Shown here: one piece after another, positions 17,301-25,371 of the stretch | Numbering within the stretch: the first letter of the stretch is position 1 | Layout: the number at the start of each line of letters is the position of its first letter | From: NORP240 sp965222175 | GTDB lineage: Bacteria; Pseudomonadota; Gammaproteobacteria; Pseudomonadales; Pseudohongiellaceae | Reading direction: 5' to 3' | NCBI GenBank assembly: GCA_965222175.1 | Contig: OZ244938.1 | Location: 1,674,001-1,738,000, forward strand | Length of the DNA: 64,000 bases | Made by a program: the position numbers and the translations under genes | The notes under the pieces: generated by a model | Databases searched by the model: none | Told to the model about the DNA's origin: nothing | Seen by the model: the letters and a program-made list of their open reading frames with translations, nothing else

Positions 17301-17908
17301 CCGTCGGCGGCAAGGACGGCGTTGTTACCAAGATCCGGATTCGCGCCACCACCATCCGGGACTGGGACGGCAAGGAACTGCTGGTGCCCAACAAGGAATT
17401 TATCACTCAGCACCTGCTGAACTGGACCCTGTCGGATTCGCAAAACAGGGTAGTGATAGCCGTGGGGGTTGCCTATGGCAGCGATGTGGAAAAAGCCATC
17501 AGCCTGCTGAACAAGGTTATCAACGATCACCCGGATATCCTGACCGAGCCGGCGCCGCGTATCGTTTTTGAACACTTCGGCGATAACTCGCTGGAGCTGA
17601 CCGCAAGATTCTTCGTCGCCGATATCGAGCACCGGCTGACTATCACCACGGCGGTGCGCATCGCCATAAATCGTGCCTTCGAGGAAGCCGGTATCGTCAT
17701 TGCCTTTCCGCAGCGGGACGTGCACATGGATGTCGTTGCCCCGATACGGGTTGTGCTGGAAGGATCTTCGGCAGACAGGTCGGGACGGGACCGGGATGAC
17801 CACGACAGCGTTCCCCTGGTGGATCAGGTTGTCCAGGAAACCCCGAAGGAAGTGGCGGAACAGGATGATGATGCCGGTTCCAGGGAAGTGCAGAACCTGG
17901 ATAAATGA
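14384..17908 (+). CDS. MscK/KefA-like large mechanosensitive channel
   Basis: The 1174-residue protein has a signal peptide (cleavage near ETLAQ), a long periplasmic coiled-coil region to about residue 510, about 11 transmembrane helices, and a C-terminal MscS domain. The pore helix and beta domain include VGIGFGLQEIVANFISGLIIL and NKEFITQHLLNW. This architecture and length match E. coli MscK (about 1120 residues). Such channels release osmolytes on osmotic downshift; MscK is also potassium-sensitive. The last 60 residues form an acidic, hydrophilic tail. It converges with the bestrophin-like gene, leaving 17 bp between stops. Confidence 0.9.
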   Translation: MTQIFTRYILYPLLAGTSLLTRRFPRLPCLSTRSVPGYRRVSGRAFLRGCTVALLGGLLVGETLAQQSPGLTVELIDRRIETLRGNGVAEGDQTLTLYEEARGLLAQEESFRRDAAAFEEALTTAPVRESEIQQRLDNLDVEFDPAAELQDLTPAEVQTRLSQLRTEEREISSQLEALDRRLAARETNATTARERLTQIDARMAELQGDSPTVNPEGVPSLLEAQQWRELAEERALSAESLARRAQLESQPVRFSALAAERAELALNRDRLIALIRELETRVTGSVQEATGLEELGIDTDSPVYGLASELVNLDTQLSTEQVAMNGRLAEVRQINERINSRTQALEERFNTARRIVSFGSDSESLGRVLLTYWEELDSFTVASPTEQLSSEIGNAVIRRIDLEERLATLVSASAYLNGQLQQRGIEPASLAADSRQAILQLIRNYRDRLRTVIEEISLFIDESTQLETGYNTLNQRREVYRDFLQGQILWIPNRAPMWTMQPGEVIAELDSFPTLFNGVEMTLRPWSLLALLAAFALIFYRKRLKNFQLSLNSRIARPRDDSILHTVYSTGAALLRALPRPLLALALAAAFAGSDLPQTQTVFGLLMNLVPLLFVLSLLRIVAERSGLGSVHFNWNANAMAMVHRILGFTLNWWLPLALVAALVSGLNSGDDQEFIGRLALLGVLLIMAVRLHQASSRGRVEVHEQASSSWVRRLRMLLLVAFTVAFAAIVYGQVYTVKAIVGALIQMISAGIVLLLVHAIIMRSLRVARRKLRFRELLTQRSQQQASGDESGELPEENTAQLVDISSDTQQLVNVTTIALAFVFTVLIWEPLLPALDALEGFALWSSSTEVDGETIVTQITLATVITVILLAGLTLFAAKRLPALVEITLRSRTRVSAGSRYTVSTLMNYVIIGVGVIMGLSALGLQWSQLQWLVAALGVGIGFGLQEIVANFISGLIILFEHPIRVGDVVTVGGKDGVVTKIRIRATTIRDWDGKELLVPNKEFITQHLLNWTLSDSQNRVVIAVGVAYGSDVEKAISLLNKVINDHPDILTEPAPRIVFEHFGDNSLELTARFFVADIEHRLTITTAVRIAINRAFEEAGIVIAFPQRDVHMDVVAPIRVVLEGSSADRSGRDRDDHDSVPLVDQVVQETPKEVAEQDDDAGSREVQNLDK

Positions 17909-17925
17909 CCGACTGACATCGGTGC

Positions 17926-18675
17926 TCAGACGGGATTGTGCTGACGCTGGAACTGGAAGTCCTCCAGTTGGATATCGTCGAGGCCAACCTGGTCGAAGGG
18001 ATTTTCCATGTCGTCCTGGACGTTGTAGAGGGAAATCAGGATAAAGCCGTGAATCACCGCCAGGGCGTAGACAACCCAGGCTTCACCTTCCTGCATATCG
18101 TAAACCAGGGTAGGGATGAAAATTACCGGGAACAGGTAAATGAACACCAGGCAGTAGGCGCGCAGGCTGATGGGCGAGCCGTGGGTCTTGATGCCTATGG
18201 TATTTTCCATGCTCTCTTCCAGATCCTGCAGAAAGCGGATTATTTTCATGGCCACGCCGTTTGAAATCTGCGCCTTGTTCTCCTGCATCAGCGCAAAGAT
18301 ATCGGTGAGCCGCTGGCGCACCGTATCGGCATCGTAATCCTGTCCTCGCAATGCACCAAGGAACAGCCTCGATATTTCCTGCAGTCTTTCTGCCACGAAG
18401 TCCTTCTTCTGCTCATCCAGCTTTTCGATATTGGCGAAGCAGCGATATACCGCATTGAGTGACGACTTGAAAACGCTCAGCAACTTGATGACTTCGTCAC
18501 GGCGACGGAAAGACTGGCGAATGGTAAAGACCAGCGGAAAGATGACAGCTATGCTGAAAAGTGTGACATTAAGGTCAAAACTGAAATCGAGACTGATACA
18601 GAGGTAGCTGATGCCTAAACAGACCAGCAGCACGTAACCGGTTTTGTCATTCAGTATTGCCAGGTATTTTTGCAT
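17926..18675 (-). CDS. Bestrophin-like membrane protein
   Basis: The 249-residue protein has two hydrophobic hairpins (about residues 15-55 and 170-220) around a helical soluble segment, and ends in DDMENPFDQVGLDDIQLEDF, the acidic NPF-containing tail seen in bestrophin-family (RFP-TM) channels. Bestrophins are pentameric anion or cation channels. The match is by topology and tail motif only and could be a looser relative. Start is ATG 18675, with an in-frame GTG immediately before it; no clear ribosome-binding site. Confidence 0.55.
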   Translation of the reverse strand: MQKYLAILNDKTGYVLLVCLGISYLCISLDFSFDLNVTLFSIAVIFPLVFTIRQSFRRRDEVIKLLSVFKSSLNAVYRCFANIEKLDEQKKDFVAERLQEISRLFLGALRGQDYDADTVRQRLTDIFALMQENKAQISNGVAMKIIRFLQDLEESMENTIGIKTHGSPISLRAYCLVFIYLFPVIFIPTLVYDMQEGEAWVVYALAVIHGFILISLYNVQDDMENPFDQVGLDDIQLEDFQFQRQHNPV

Positions 18676-18817
18676 CACGCCGCCGAAGTCTGAAGTTGAT
18701 TCACGGAAAACGGTTCCAGATCCACGATTTCATCCTGTTGCCGTCGAGTGTGGGAGAGGATACACTCGATCAGGTTAATAATAAAAGCGCTGTTCCGCAA
18801 TTCCCCGGCGCAAGGCG

Positions 18818-19861
18818 ATGGCTATGAATCGACTTCTCGCTGTTCTACCTTTCTGGCTGTTACTGACGGTTGCAGCCGGGGCCGCGGAAATCAATCCGCT
18901 GTTTCAATCCCAGGATCCCCTGCAAATTACCCTGACAGGACCTTTCCGGACCATCGACCGGGAGCGGGACAAGGACCAGGAATACGAAGGTACGGTCTCG
19001 TATACCAAGGCGGATGGACAGGTTACCACTCTGGACACCAGCTACGAGGTGCGCGGGAATTACCGTCTGCGCAAGGACGTGTGTCGCTTTTCACAGCTGT
19101 GGCTGGATCTTCGGCGGGGACAGCTCCCGGGCACGCTGTTCGAAGGGCAGAATCGTCTTAAGCTGGTGGTGCAGTGTCGACCCAGGGATCGCTATGCGGA
19201 CCTGGTAGTAAAGGAACACCTGGCCTACCGGATGTTCCTGCAGCTGTCGGACACCGGTTTTGACGCCAGGCTGGTGAACGTGACCTACGACTACAGCGAT
19301 GACGAAGGGGAATCGCGAACACACCTGGGTGTAATCATCGAGCACAAGGACACCGTGGCCCAGCGGGCGGGTGGCGAGAATGTCGACCTCAACCGTATCA
19401 GCCTCACTGACCTGGAGCCGCGGCAGGCCACCCTGGTGGGACTGTTCATGATGATGATCGGCAATACCGATTTTTCCCTGGCCGCCGGGCCGGTGGATGA
19501 CGAGTGTTGTCACAATGCAAAACTGCTGGATATTGACGGTCGCTACGTACCGATACCCTACGATTTCGATGCCTCCGGATTCGTCGATGCGTCCTACGCG
19601 GCCGATCCCAACCCCAGCTTCGGCTTGCGCAGTAATCGGCAGCGCCTGTTCCGGGGTTATTGTATCCACAACGATTACGTCAGCGATGCCCTGCCGGTAT
19701 TCCGGGAGGCAAAGGAGGCTATCCTGTCGCTGATTCGACAATCCGGGCTGTCGTCGCCGCGGGAGATTCGCTCGTCCGTGGGCTACATCGAGGATTTCTA
19801 CGAAATTATCAACGATCCCGGCGAAATCGAGGACGAAATACTCGATGATTGTCGTGGCTGA
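18818..19861 (+). CDS. Exported CotH-kinase-like protein
   Basis: The 347-residue protein has a signal peptide (LLLTVAAGAAEINP). Its core resembles spore-coat CotH-type kinases: LVVKEHLAYRMFLQLSD, then a LGVIIEHKDTVAQR strand, then GNTDFS, DDECCHNAKLL and the acidic YVPIPYDFDASGF metal-site-like motif. CotH proteins are atypical protein kinases. The nucleotide-binding residues have not been aligned, so activity is unproven. There are six cysteines, several paired in sequence, as expected for an exported protein. Its last 17 bases overlap the start of the downstream phosphatase gene, so the two are translationally coupled. Confidence 0.6.
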   Translation: MAMNRLLAVLPFWLLLTVAAGAAEINPLFQSQDPLQITLTGPFRTIDRERDKDQEYEGTVSYTKADGQVTTLDTSYEVRGNYRLRKDVCRFSQLWLDLRRGQLPGTLFEGQNRLKLVVQCRPRDRYADLVVKEHLAYRMFLQLSDTGFDARLVNVTYDYSDDEGESRTHLGVIIEHKDTVAQRAGGENVDLNRISLTDLEPRQATLVGLFMMMIGNTDFSLAAGPVDDECCHNAKLLDIDGRYVPIPYDFDASGFVDASYAADPNPSFGLRSNRQRLFRGYCIHNDYVSDALPVFREAKEAILSLIRQSGLSSPREIRSSVGYIEDFYEIINDPGEIEDEILDDCRG

Positions 19862-21026
19862 ACTGGTCTGCTTGTTTCGACACCAGGTGTCCAGGCCACT
19901 GGCTGGCGTATCCCGGCTGCTGCTGTATTCCCTGTTCGTCGTTCTGTGGTGCACCTCCTGCACCGGCCTCGATGCCGGCATTCCGGAAAACGGACCCCGA
20001 CCCATAGTCGCTGTCGGTGATATACACGGCGACTATGATAATTTTATTCGCGTGCTGCAGCAGGCCGGGGTCATCGACCAGCAGGGTAACTGGGCGGCAG
20101 GCAGCACTCAGCTGGTGCAACTGGGAGATGTTCCGGACCGTGGCCCGGATACCCACCGGGTCATCGAACTGCTGCAGAGGCTGGAAGACCAGGCGGGCCG
20201 CCAGGGCGGAGCTGTTCATGTGCTCATCGGCAATCATGAAGCCATGAACATGCTGGGCGACCTGCGTTATGTTCATCCCGGGGAATACGCGGCGCTGGCC
20301 AGTGACAACGCGGACCAGCTGCGGCAACGTTATTTCGAACTGGTGGTTCAGCGGCGACGGCAACAGGACCCTGAATTCGAAGCGACGGCGGAGTACCGCC
20401 GACAATGGGAACAGCGGTTTCCACCCGGGTATGTCGAGCACCGGCTGACCTGGGCGCCGGACGGTGACTTCGGCAGCTGGGTGCTGGAGCACGACGCGGT
20501 GTTGAAGCTTGGCCGCACCCTGTTTGTTCACGGGGGTATAGGACCGGACGTGCTTGGTCGCTCCATTGAAGAACTGAACCGCGGGATCCGGGAGGAACTG
20601 TCACTGGGTGAGGCCGGCCCCCAACTGGAAGACGGTCTCGCCACCTCTGATGGCGGACCGCTCTGGTATCGTGGCCTGGCGATGAACGAGGAAGCGGCAG
20701 AAATTGACCACCTGGAAGCGGTCCTGGCTTTTTACGAGGTGGACCGGGTAGTGATCGGCCACACGCCGCTGCTGGGAGTGGTGTTGCCCAGGTTTGACGG
20801 CAGGGTGCTGGTGATCGATAGCGGTATCTCCAGTTACTACGGTGGGCACCTGGCCAGTTTACGTATCGAAGGCGAGCAGTTATTCAGCATTCAGCGGGGA
20901 GAACGATTGCGGATTCCCGTGGGCGACCAGGAACTGATTCCCTATTTTGAACAGCTGGTCAGGCTCAAGCCGGATCATCAGGCACTGGAAGCCTACCTGA
21001 TGCAACTGCAGGGTCGGCGTCCCTGA
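19845..21026 (+). CDS. Exported Shewanella-like PPP-type metallophosphatase
   Basis: The 393-residue protein has the full metallophosphatase signature: VGDIHGDYDNF, LGDVPDRGPDT, LIGNHEAMNMLGDLRYV, a VHGG strand and a late IGHTPL. The GNHEAMNMLGDLRYV form is typical of Shewanella-like protein phosphatases. The N-terminus has a hydrophobic export segment ending WCTSC, which resembles but does not fit a lipobox, so it could be a lipoprotein or a signal-anchored protein. The gene overlaps the CotH-like gene by 17 nt. Likely a periplasmic Ser/Thr or Tyr phosphatase; substrate unknown. Confidence 0.8.
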   Translation: MIVVAELVCLFRHQVSRPLAGVSRLLLYSLFVVLWCTSCTGLDAGIPENGPRPIVAVGDIHGDYDNFIRVLQQAGVIDQQGNWAAGSTQLVQLGDVPDRGPDTHRVIELLQRLEDQAGRQGGAVHVLIGNHEAMNMLGDLRYVHPGEYAALASDNADQLRQRYFELVVQRRRQQDPEFEATAEYRRQWEQRFPPGYVEHRLTWAPDGDFGSWVLEHDAVLKLGRTLFVHGGIGPDVLGRSIEELNRGIREELSLGEAGPQLEDGLATSDGGPLWYRGLAMNEEAAEIDHLEAVLAFYEVDRVVIGHTPLLGVVLPRFDGRVLVIDSGISSYYGGHLASLRIEGEQLFSIQRGERLRIPVGDQELIPYFEQLVRLKPDHQALEAYLMQLQGRRP

Positions 21027-21082
21027 AGGACTTTACGCCGGTGGAACCGGGCAATGCCGTTATCCCGCTCAGGGGGAGGCCG

Positions 21083-22138
21083 TTATTGTAACGGCAATCC
21101 CTCGTCAGCCCAGCGCAGCAGCCCGCCATTGATACTGGCCACCTTGTCCCAGCCGCTGTCCTTCAACAGGTTGAATGCCAGCACGGAGCGTTTCCCCGAG
21201 CGACACACGGTCACCACCGGTTTCTCCCTGGGTACTTCGTCCAGTCGATCACGCAATTCGCTGATGGGGATAAGCTGGGCTTGCGCGATCCGCGTGTTTT
21301 CCTCCTCCAGTTCCGCCGGCGTGCGCACGTCGAGAATATGCACCGTGTCCCGGTGGGCGGCCACCCACTGGGGGGAAATTTCCTCCACACCGCTGTAGGT
21401 GGTAATCAGCGGTGCCCAGTCCGGCTGCCGGGGCAGCTTGTCGTCTTCCGGGCGACCCGCCTTGAGATTGGCAGGAACGGCAATGTCCAGTTTTTTCGGA
21501 TGGGGCAGCTGCATGTTTTCCATAAAACCGACGAAGTCGGTTTCGTTGGCCCGGCCGCCGATCCGCGGATTCAGCTTCTTTTCCTCACCGATTGTGCTCA
21601 CGGTACGCCCGGCATAGTCGTGGGCGGGATACACCAGACACTCCTCCGGAAGAGCGAACAGGCGATCATGAATGGAATGGAACAGCCTGGCGGCGGACCC
21701 CTGCTGAAAATCGGTTCGCCCGCAGCCGCGAATGAGCAGCGCATCCCCGGTGAATACCATTGAATCCGCGTCAAGAACATAGCTGATACAGCCGTCGGTG
21801 TGTCCCGGTGTTTCGATGACCCGCAGGCCATGGCTGCCGAATTCGACCTTGTCGTTGTCCTCCAGGGCCCGGTCCAGCGGTGCGATGCCGGACTGACGGG
21901 AGGCGACGATCTGGCAATCCGTGGCATGCTTCAGCAGCCAGGCGCCGGTGACATGATCGGCGTGGCAATGGGTTTCCAGGCAGGCCAGCAACTGCAGTTC
22001 CAGTTCACGGATCAGGGAAAGGTCGCGTTCATGCTGCTCGAATACCGTATCGATAAAAATGGCCTCCCGGGTACGGGAATCGGCCAGCAGGTAGGAAAAA
22101 GTACCGGATGTCTGATCAAAAAGCTGTCTGAATAGCAC
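21083..22138 (-). CDS. Persulfide dioxygenase (ETHE1-like) fused to rhodanese
   Basis: The 351-residue protein has an N-terminal metallo-beta-lactamase fold of the ETHE1 type (THCHADH, TPGHTDGCISYVL, FTGDALLIRGCGRTDF, YPAHDY) and a C-terminal rhodanese domain (ILDVRTPAE, active-site CRSGKRS, INGGLLRW). ETHE1 enzymes oxidise glutathione persulfide to sulfite; rhodaneses move sulfane sulfur, so the fusion links persulfide transfer to oxidation. Start is GTG 22138, backed by GGAGGT 8 nt upstream. It converges with the phosphatase gene. Confidence 0.92.
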   Translation of the reverse strand: MLFRQLFDQTSGTFSYLLADSRTREAIFIDTVFEQHERDLSLIRELELQLLACLETHCHADHVTGAWLLKHATDCQIVASRQSGIAPLDRALEDNDKVEFGSHGLRVIETPGHTDGCISYVLDADSMVFTGDALLIRGCGRTDFQQGSAARLFHSIHDRLFALPEECLVYPAHDYAGRTVSTIGEEKKLNPRIGGRANETDFVGFMENMQLPHPKKLDIAVPANLKAGRPEDDKLPRQPDWAPLITTYSGVEEISPQWVAAHRDTVHILDVRTPAELEEENTRIAQAQLIPISELRDRLDEVPREKPVVTVCRSGKRSVLAFNLLKDSGWDKVASINGGLLRWADEGLPLQ

Positions 22139-22310
22139 TGCCTGGGACCTCCCTGGAATCGTTTGGGTGGAACGACGTCACCGGTGGCGCATGTCGTGTC
22201 TGTTCACCTGACATTGTACAAGCGGAGCACGATCACGTCTCGACCCGCAACGGGTGTCGGCAGTGGCAGTGTGACGGCCGGCAGCCAGGCAGCGGGCACC
22301 ACCAGCGACC

Positions 22311-23735
22311 CTAGGAAAGCCCCTTGAAACTGTCCAGGGCTATCTTCCTGGATTCACCCAGGTCCACCATCGCCCGGGGATAGGTGTCGCCCAGTTCGAT
22401 ATCGGCATCGCTGAGTTCCCTGGCGGGAGCGCTGCTGGGATCATGGAGATAGCGATCCGCAAGTCCGGCAATTTCCGGGATAAATCGCCGCACGTAGTCC
22501 CCGTCCGGGTCGAACTTCCGGCCCTGGGTTACCGGGTTGAAAATCCTGAAGTAGGGGGCCGCGTCGGCGCCGCTGCCGGCAACCCATTGCCAGCTGGCGC
22601 TGTTGTTTGCCAGGTCGGCGTCAACCAGGCAGTCCCAGAACCATTGTTCACCCCGATGCCAGTGAATCAGCAGGTTTTTCACCAGGAACGAGGCGACGAT
22701 CATGCGCACCCTGTTGTGCATATAGCCGGTCTGCCACAGCTCGCGCATGCCGGCATCGACAATGGGGTAACCGGTCTGTCCGCGGCACCATTTTTCCAGG
22801 GCGGTGGGATCATCCCGCCACGGAAAACGGTCAAATTTGTCCTGGAAATTTTTCGTTGGCAGTTCCGGAAAGTGGTAGAGCAGGGAATAGGAGAATTCAC
22901 GCCAGCCCAGCTCCCGCTGGAGGTGTTCACCCTGGGATTCCCGTCCCTGTTCCATGGCGCCCTGCTGTACCCGGTACCACACCTGGTTCGGTGAAAGTTC
23001 GCCGAAATGCAGATGTGGCGACAGGCGGGACACGGTGTCCCGGGCCGGAAAGTCACGTCCCTCCCGATAGTCCGCCAGGCCATTGTCAAGAAACCGGGCA
23101 AGCTTTCGCCTTGCGCCCTCCTGGCCGGGACGCCAGCAGCGGGCCAGAGACTCGTACCACCTGACGTCGGGCAGCAACGACAGCGACTCGATCCGGTTGG
23201 CAGGCTGCGCACACGTCACCAGGTCCAGCCTGGCGGGCTTTCTTTCCGGCTGTCGGGGCTCCGGGGCACGACGGCATCCCTTGTTGTAGAACGGCGTGAA
23301 AACACGGTACGGCGTATCGTCCTCCTTGCGTACCTGCCAGGGTTCCCAGAGCAGGGAGCCATTGTAGCTGTGCACGGCCAGCCCCTGTTCCTTCAGCCGG
23401 TCCTTGAGCTGGCCGTCCCGCTTGACGCGCCAAGGTTCGTAGCAACGGTTCCAGTAAATTGCGGTGGCTCCCTGCTCCCGGGCCAGTTGTGGCAGCAACT
23501 GTTGCGGATCACCGTGAAAAGTCCACAGGTTGCCGTCGAGTTCGTTGTTCAGTGCCTGCAGTGATTCGTGCAACCACCACCGACTGGCGGCACCCATGGA
23601 CCAGGAGCCGGCGTTGTCATCATCGAGAATGTAAACCGGCAGCACCTGCCCGGCCCTGGCGGCAGCAATCAATGCCGGGTTGTCGCTGGTTCTCAGGTCC
23701 TGGCGCAGCCAGAGTATGACGGTGGTGTCGGACAT
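22311..23735 (-). CDS. phrB: Deoxyribodipyrimidine photolyase
   Basis: The 474-residue photolyase/cryptochrome family member has an N-terminal antenna domain starting TTVILWLRQDLRTSDNPAL and a FAD-binding C-terminal domain with the family motifs TGYPIVDAGMREL, MHNRVRMIVASFL and NNSASWQWVAGSG. The Trp chain residues and the length match class I CPD photolyases, which repair UV dimers with blue light. Its start lies 122 bp from the stop of the XRE regulator upstream on the same strand. Confidence 0.93.
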   Translation of the reverse strand: MSDTTVILWLRQDLRTSDNPALIAAARAGQVLPVYILDDDNAGSWSMGAASRWWLHESLQALNNELDGNLWTFHGDPQQLLPQLAREQGATAIYWNRCYEPWRVKRDGQLKDRLKEQGLAVHSYNGSLLWEPWQVRKEDDTPYRVFTPFYNKGCRRAPEPRQPERKPARLDLVTCAQPANRIESLSLLPDVRWYESLARCWRPGQEGARRKLARFLDNGLADYREGRDFPARDTVSRLSPHLHFGELSPNQVWYRVQQGAMEQGRESQGEHLQRELGWREFSYSLLYHFPELPTKNFQDKFDRFPWRDDPTALEKWCRGQTGYPIVDAGMRELWQTGYMHNRVRMIVASFLVKNLLIHWHRGEQWFWDCLVDADLANNSASWQWVAGSGADAAPYFRIFNPVTQGRKFDPDGDYVRRFIPEIAGLADRYLHDPSSAPARELSDADIELGDTYPRAMVDLGESRKIALDSFKGLS

Positions 23736-23857
23736 GTCAGCGGAGCCTGTTGAATGGCGAGTGGATTACGAAACCTCCGGTTAATCCTGCAGAGCACCTC
23801 CCTGCCAACCGAAGCTTCCTTTAGTACGGGCACCGCAGGATGCCGGATCAGCCAGAA

Positions 23858-24637
23858 TCACTTCATGCCGGCAAAGAATTCCCTGGCATCCTGGTTGGCA
23901 GGGAAATAATTTTCGATGTGAATTTCTTCCGTGCCCACGTCCAGAGCGGTGCCGAACTGGCTGAGCGTGGAAAACATTTTCACCAGCCGGTGGCCAACCC
24001 GGATATCAACGGTGAGTACCGGTGCGTCGGTGCCGGGTAGCCTGGGCTGTTGCCACCGGGAGGGGGGATTCAGGGTCAGCAGCCGCTCCAGCAGCGCGGT
24101 GTGTCCCGGCCGGGAATAGGCGATCACCTGTCGACGCAGGCGTCGCAACAGCTGGGACGCGACGTCCTCCCAGTTGGCGATCAGCGGTCTATAGCCGTCG
24201 GCATCGAAAACCAGCTCCAGCAGGTTGACGGTGTCCGGCAACGCCTTGCCCTTGAGCAGACTGGCAGTCAGCCGCTGTTGCCCCGTATTGGTCATCAATA
24301 TATTCCAGTTGCCGTCCAGCACCAGGGCGGGATAGGGATTCTGTTTTTCCAGCATCAGGGCAAGGGCTTCCCTGACCGGCTGCATCGCCAGTGCGTCCAG
24401 GTGGAAACTGGCATACGCTGCGGCATAGCCGGCGGCATGAAGCAGCAGATTGCTTTCATGCAGGGACAGCCCCAGCGAGTCCGCCAGTCTCAACAGCATT
24501 TCCCGGCTGGGCTGCGACCGGCCGGTCTCGATAAAACTGATATGACGAGGCGAAACCTCCGCCACCATGCCCAGATCCAGCTGGGAGAAATGCTGGCGCC
24601 TGCGGTATTCGGCCAGAAGTGGTCCCACTGTGGACAC
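23858..24637 (-). CDS. XRE-family regulator with MmyB-like ligand domain
   Basis: The 259-residue regulator has an N-terminal helix-turn-helix (LLAEYRRRQHFSQLDLGMVAEV, HISFIETGRSQPS) followed by the MmyB/PAS-like domain (PYPALVLDGNWNILMTNTGQQRL) seen in regulators that sense a small molecule. Start is GTG 24637, supported by GGGGAG about 8 nt upstream; a longer frame exists but its first 75 residues look non-coding. It is divergent from a small membrane protein gene, a likely target. Confidence 0.85.
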   Translation of the reverse strand: MSTVGPLLAEYRRRQHFSQLDLGMVAEVSPRHISFIETGRSQPSREMLLRLADSLGLSLHESNLLLHAAGYAAAYASFHLDALAMQPVREALALMLEKQNPYPALVLDGNWNILMTNTGQQRLTASLLKGKALPDTVNLLELVFDADGYRPLIANWEDVASQLLRRLRRQVIAYSRPGHTALLERLLTLNPPSRWQQPRLPGTDAPVLTVDIRVGHRLVKMFSTLSQFGTALDVGTEEIHIENYFPANQDAREFFAGMK

Positions 24638-24837
24638 GGGAATACTCCCCGGGAAATTTTCCCAAACGGTGGCCGGAATCGTTTCGGCCGGAAATGCTGC
24701 AGGCACGACGACACCCTGCAGCAGGCAACAAACATAGCGGATTGGCCTCGCAGATTCCATTACCTCACGGGTAATTGTCTTGTGTCCATGGTTCGTTAGA
24801 ATGATCAGCGAATAGTCCCATGCCAAGGTGATCTTCC

Positions 24838-25227
24838 ATGAAAATTCCCAGAATTCAGACAATTCTTTATGCCAACGCGGGCTTCTGCCTGTTCAGCGCA
24901 CTGGTGATCGTACTCTTTTCCGGATTGCTGGCCCGCTACGTCATCAACCTGCCGTCCCTGGTGTTTATCGCTCTGGCCGTAGGACTGATTCTCTTTGCCC
25001 TGGATGTGTTTCTCACCGCACGGCAGGTAGCCCCGACCCGAGGTAAGGTGCTTTATATTTTTTATGCAGACCTGGCCTGGGTGCTCCTGACGCCGGTTGT
25101 GATGGTGGCCCTGAACGACCGGCTGACCCGCCTGGGGAACCTGGTGCTGGTGGATATAGCCCTGATCGTGTCCGCGTTTGCAGCGCTGGAGTGGCTGGCA
25201 CTGCGTAAACGCGAGGCCCGCCACTAA
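24838..25227 (+). CDS. Small four-helix membrane protein
   Basis: The 129-residue protein has four hydrophobic segments (about 8-31, 39-59, 70-90, 100-120) and short basic loops, beginning MKIPRIQTILYANAG. I do not recognise a named family. AAGGTG precedes the ATG at 24838. It is divergent from the XRE regulator across a 200-bp gap and so may be controlled by it. Confidence 0.7.
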   Translation: MKIPRIQTILYANAGFCLFSALVIVLFSGLLARYVINLPSLVFIALAVGLILFALDVFLTARQVAPTRGKVLYIFYADLAWVLLTPVVMVALNDRLTRLGNLVLVDIALIVSAFAALEWLALRKREARH

Positions 25228-25256
25228 AGCGGCCGAGTCGGTAACGGTGTCCGCAT

Positions 25257-25309
25257 GATTAAGGAAGTGCTCTGCCGGGGCCTGTCGGGCGTCACCGGAG
25301 GGCGTCGTG
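25257..25309 (+). repeat. 53-bp intergenic repeat, copy 1
   Basis: This stretch aligns without gaps to 57676-57728, with 40 of 53 positions identical by eye; it includes GGAAGTG, TCTGC and CTGTCG blocks and a shared TCGTG end. It lies 30 bp after the small membrane protein gene and 63 bp before rimO. Origin unknown: old mobile-element end, structured RNA or regulatory element. Confidence 0.5.
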
Positions 25310-25371
25310 CTCCGGTAGTGGCTTACAGCGTCGGGCCTGTCCGGGTAGAATAGGCAATTTCCCAGGTCAGC

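Noticed and set aside
24638..24862. An N-terminal extension of the XRE regulator
   Set aside because: GTG 24637 has a strong ribosome-binding site and the extension has no family match.
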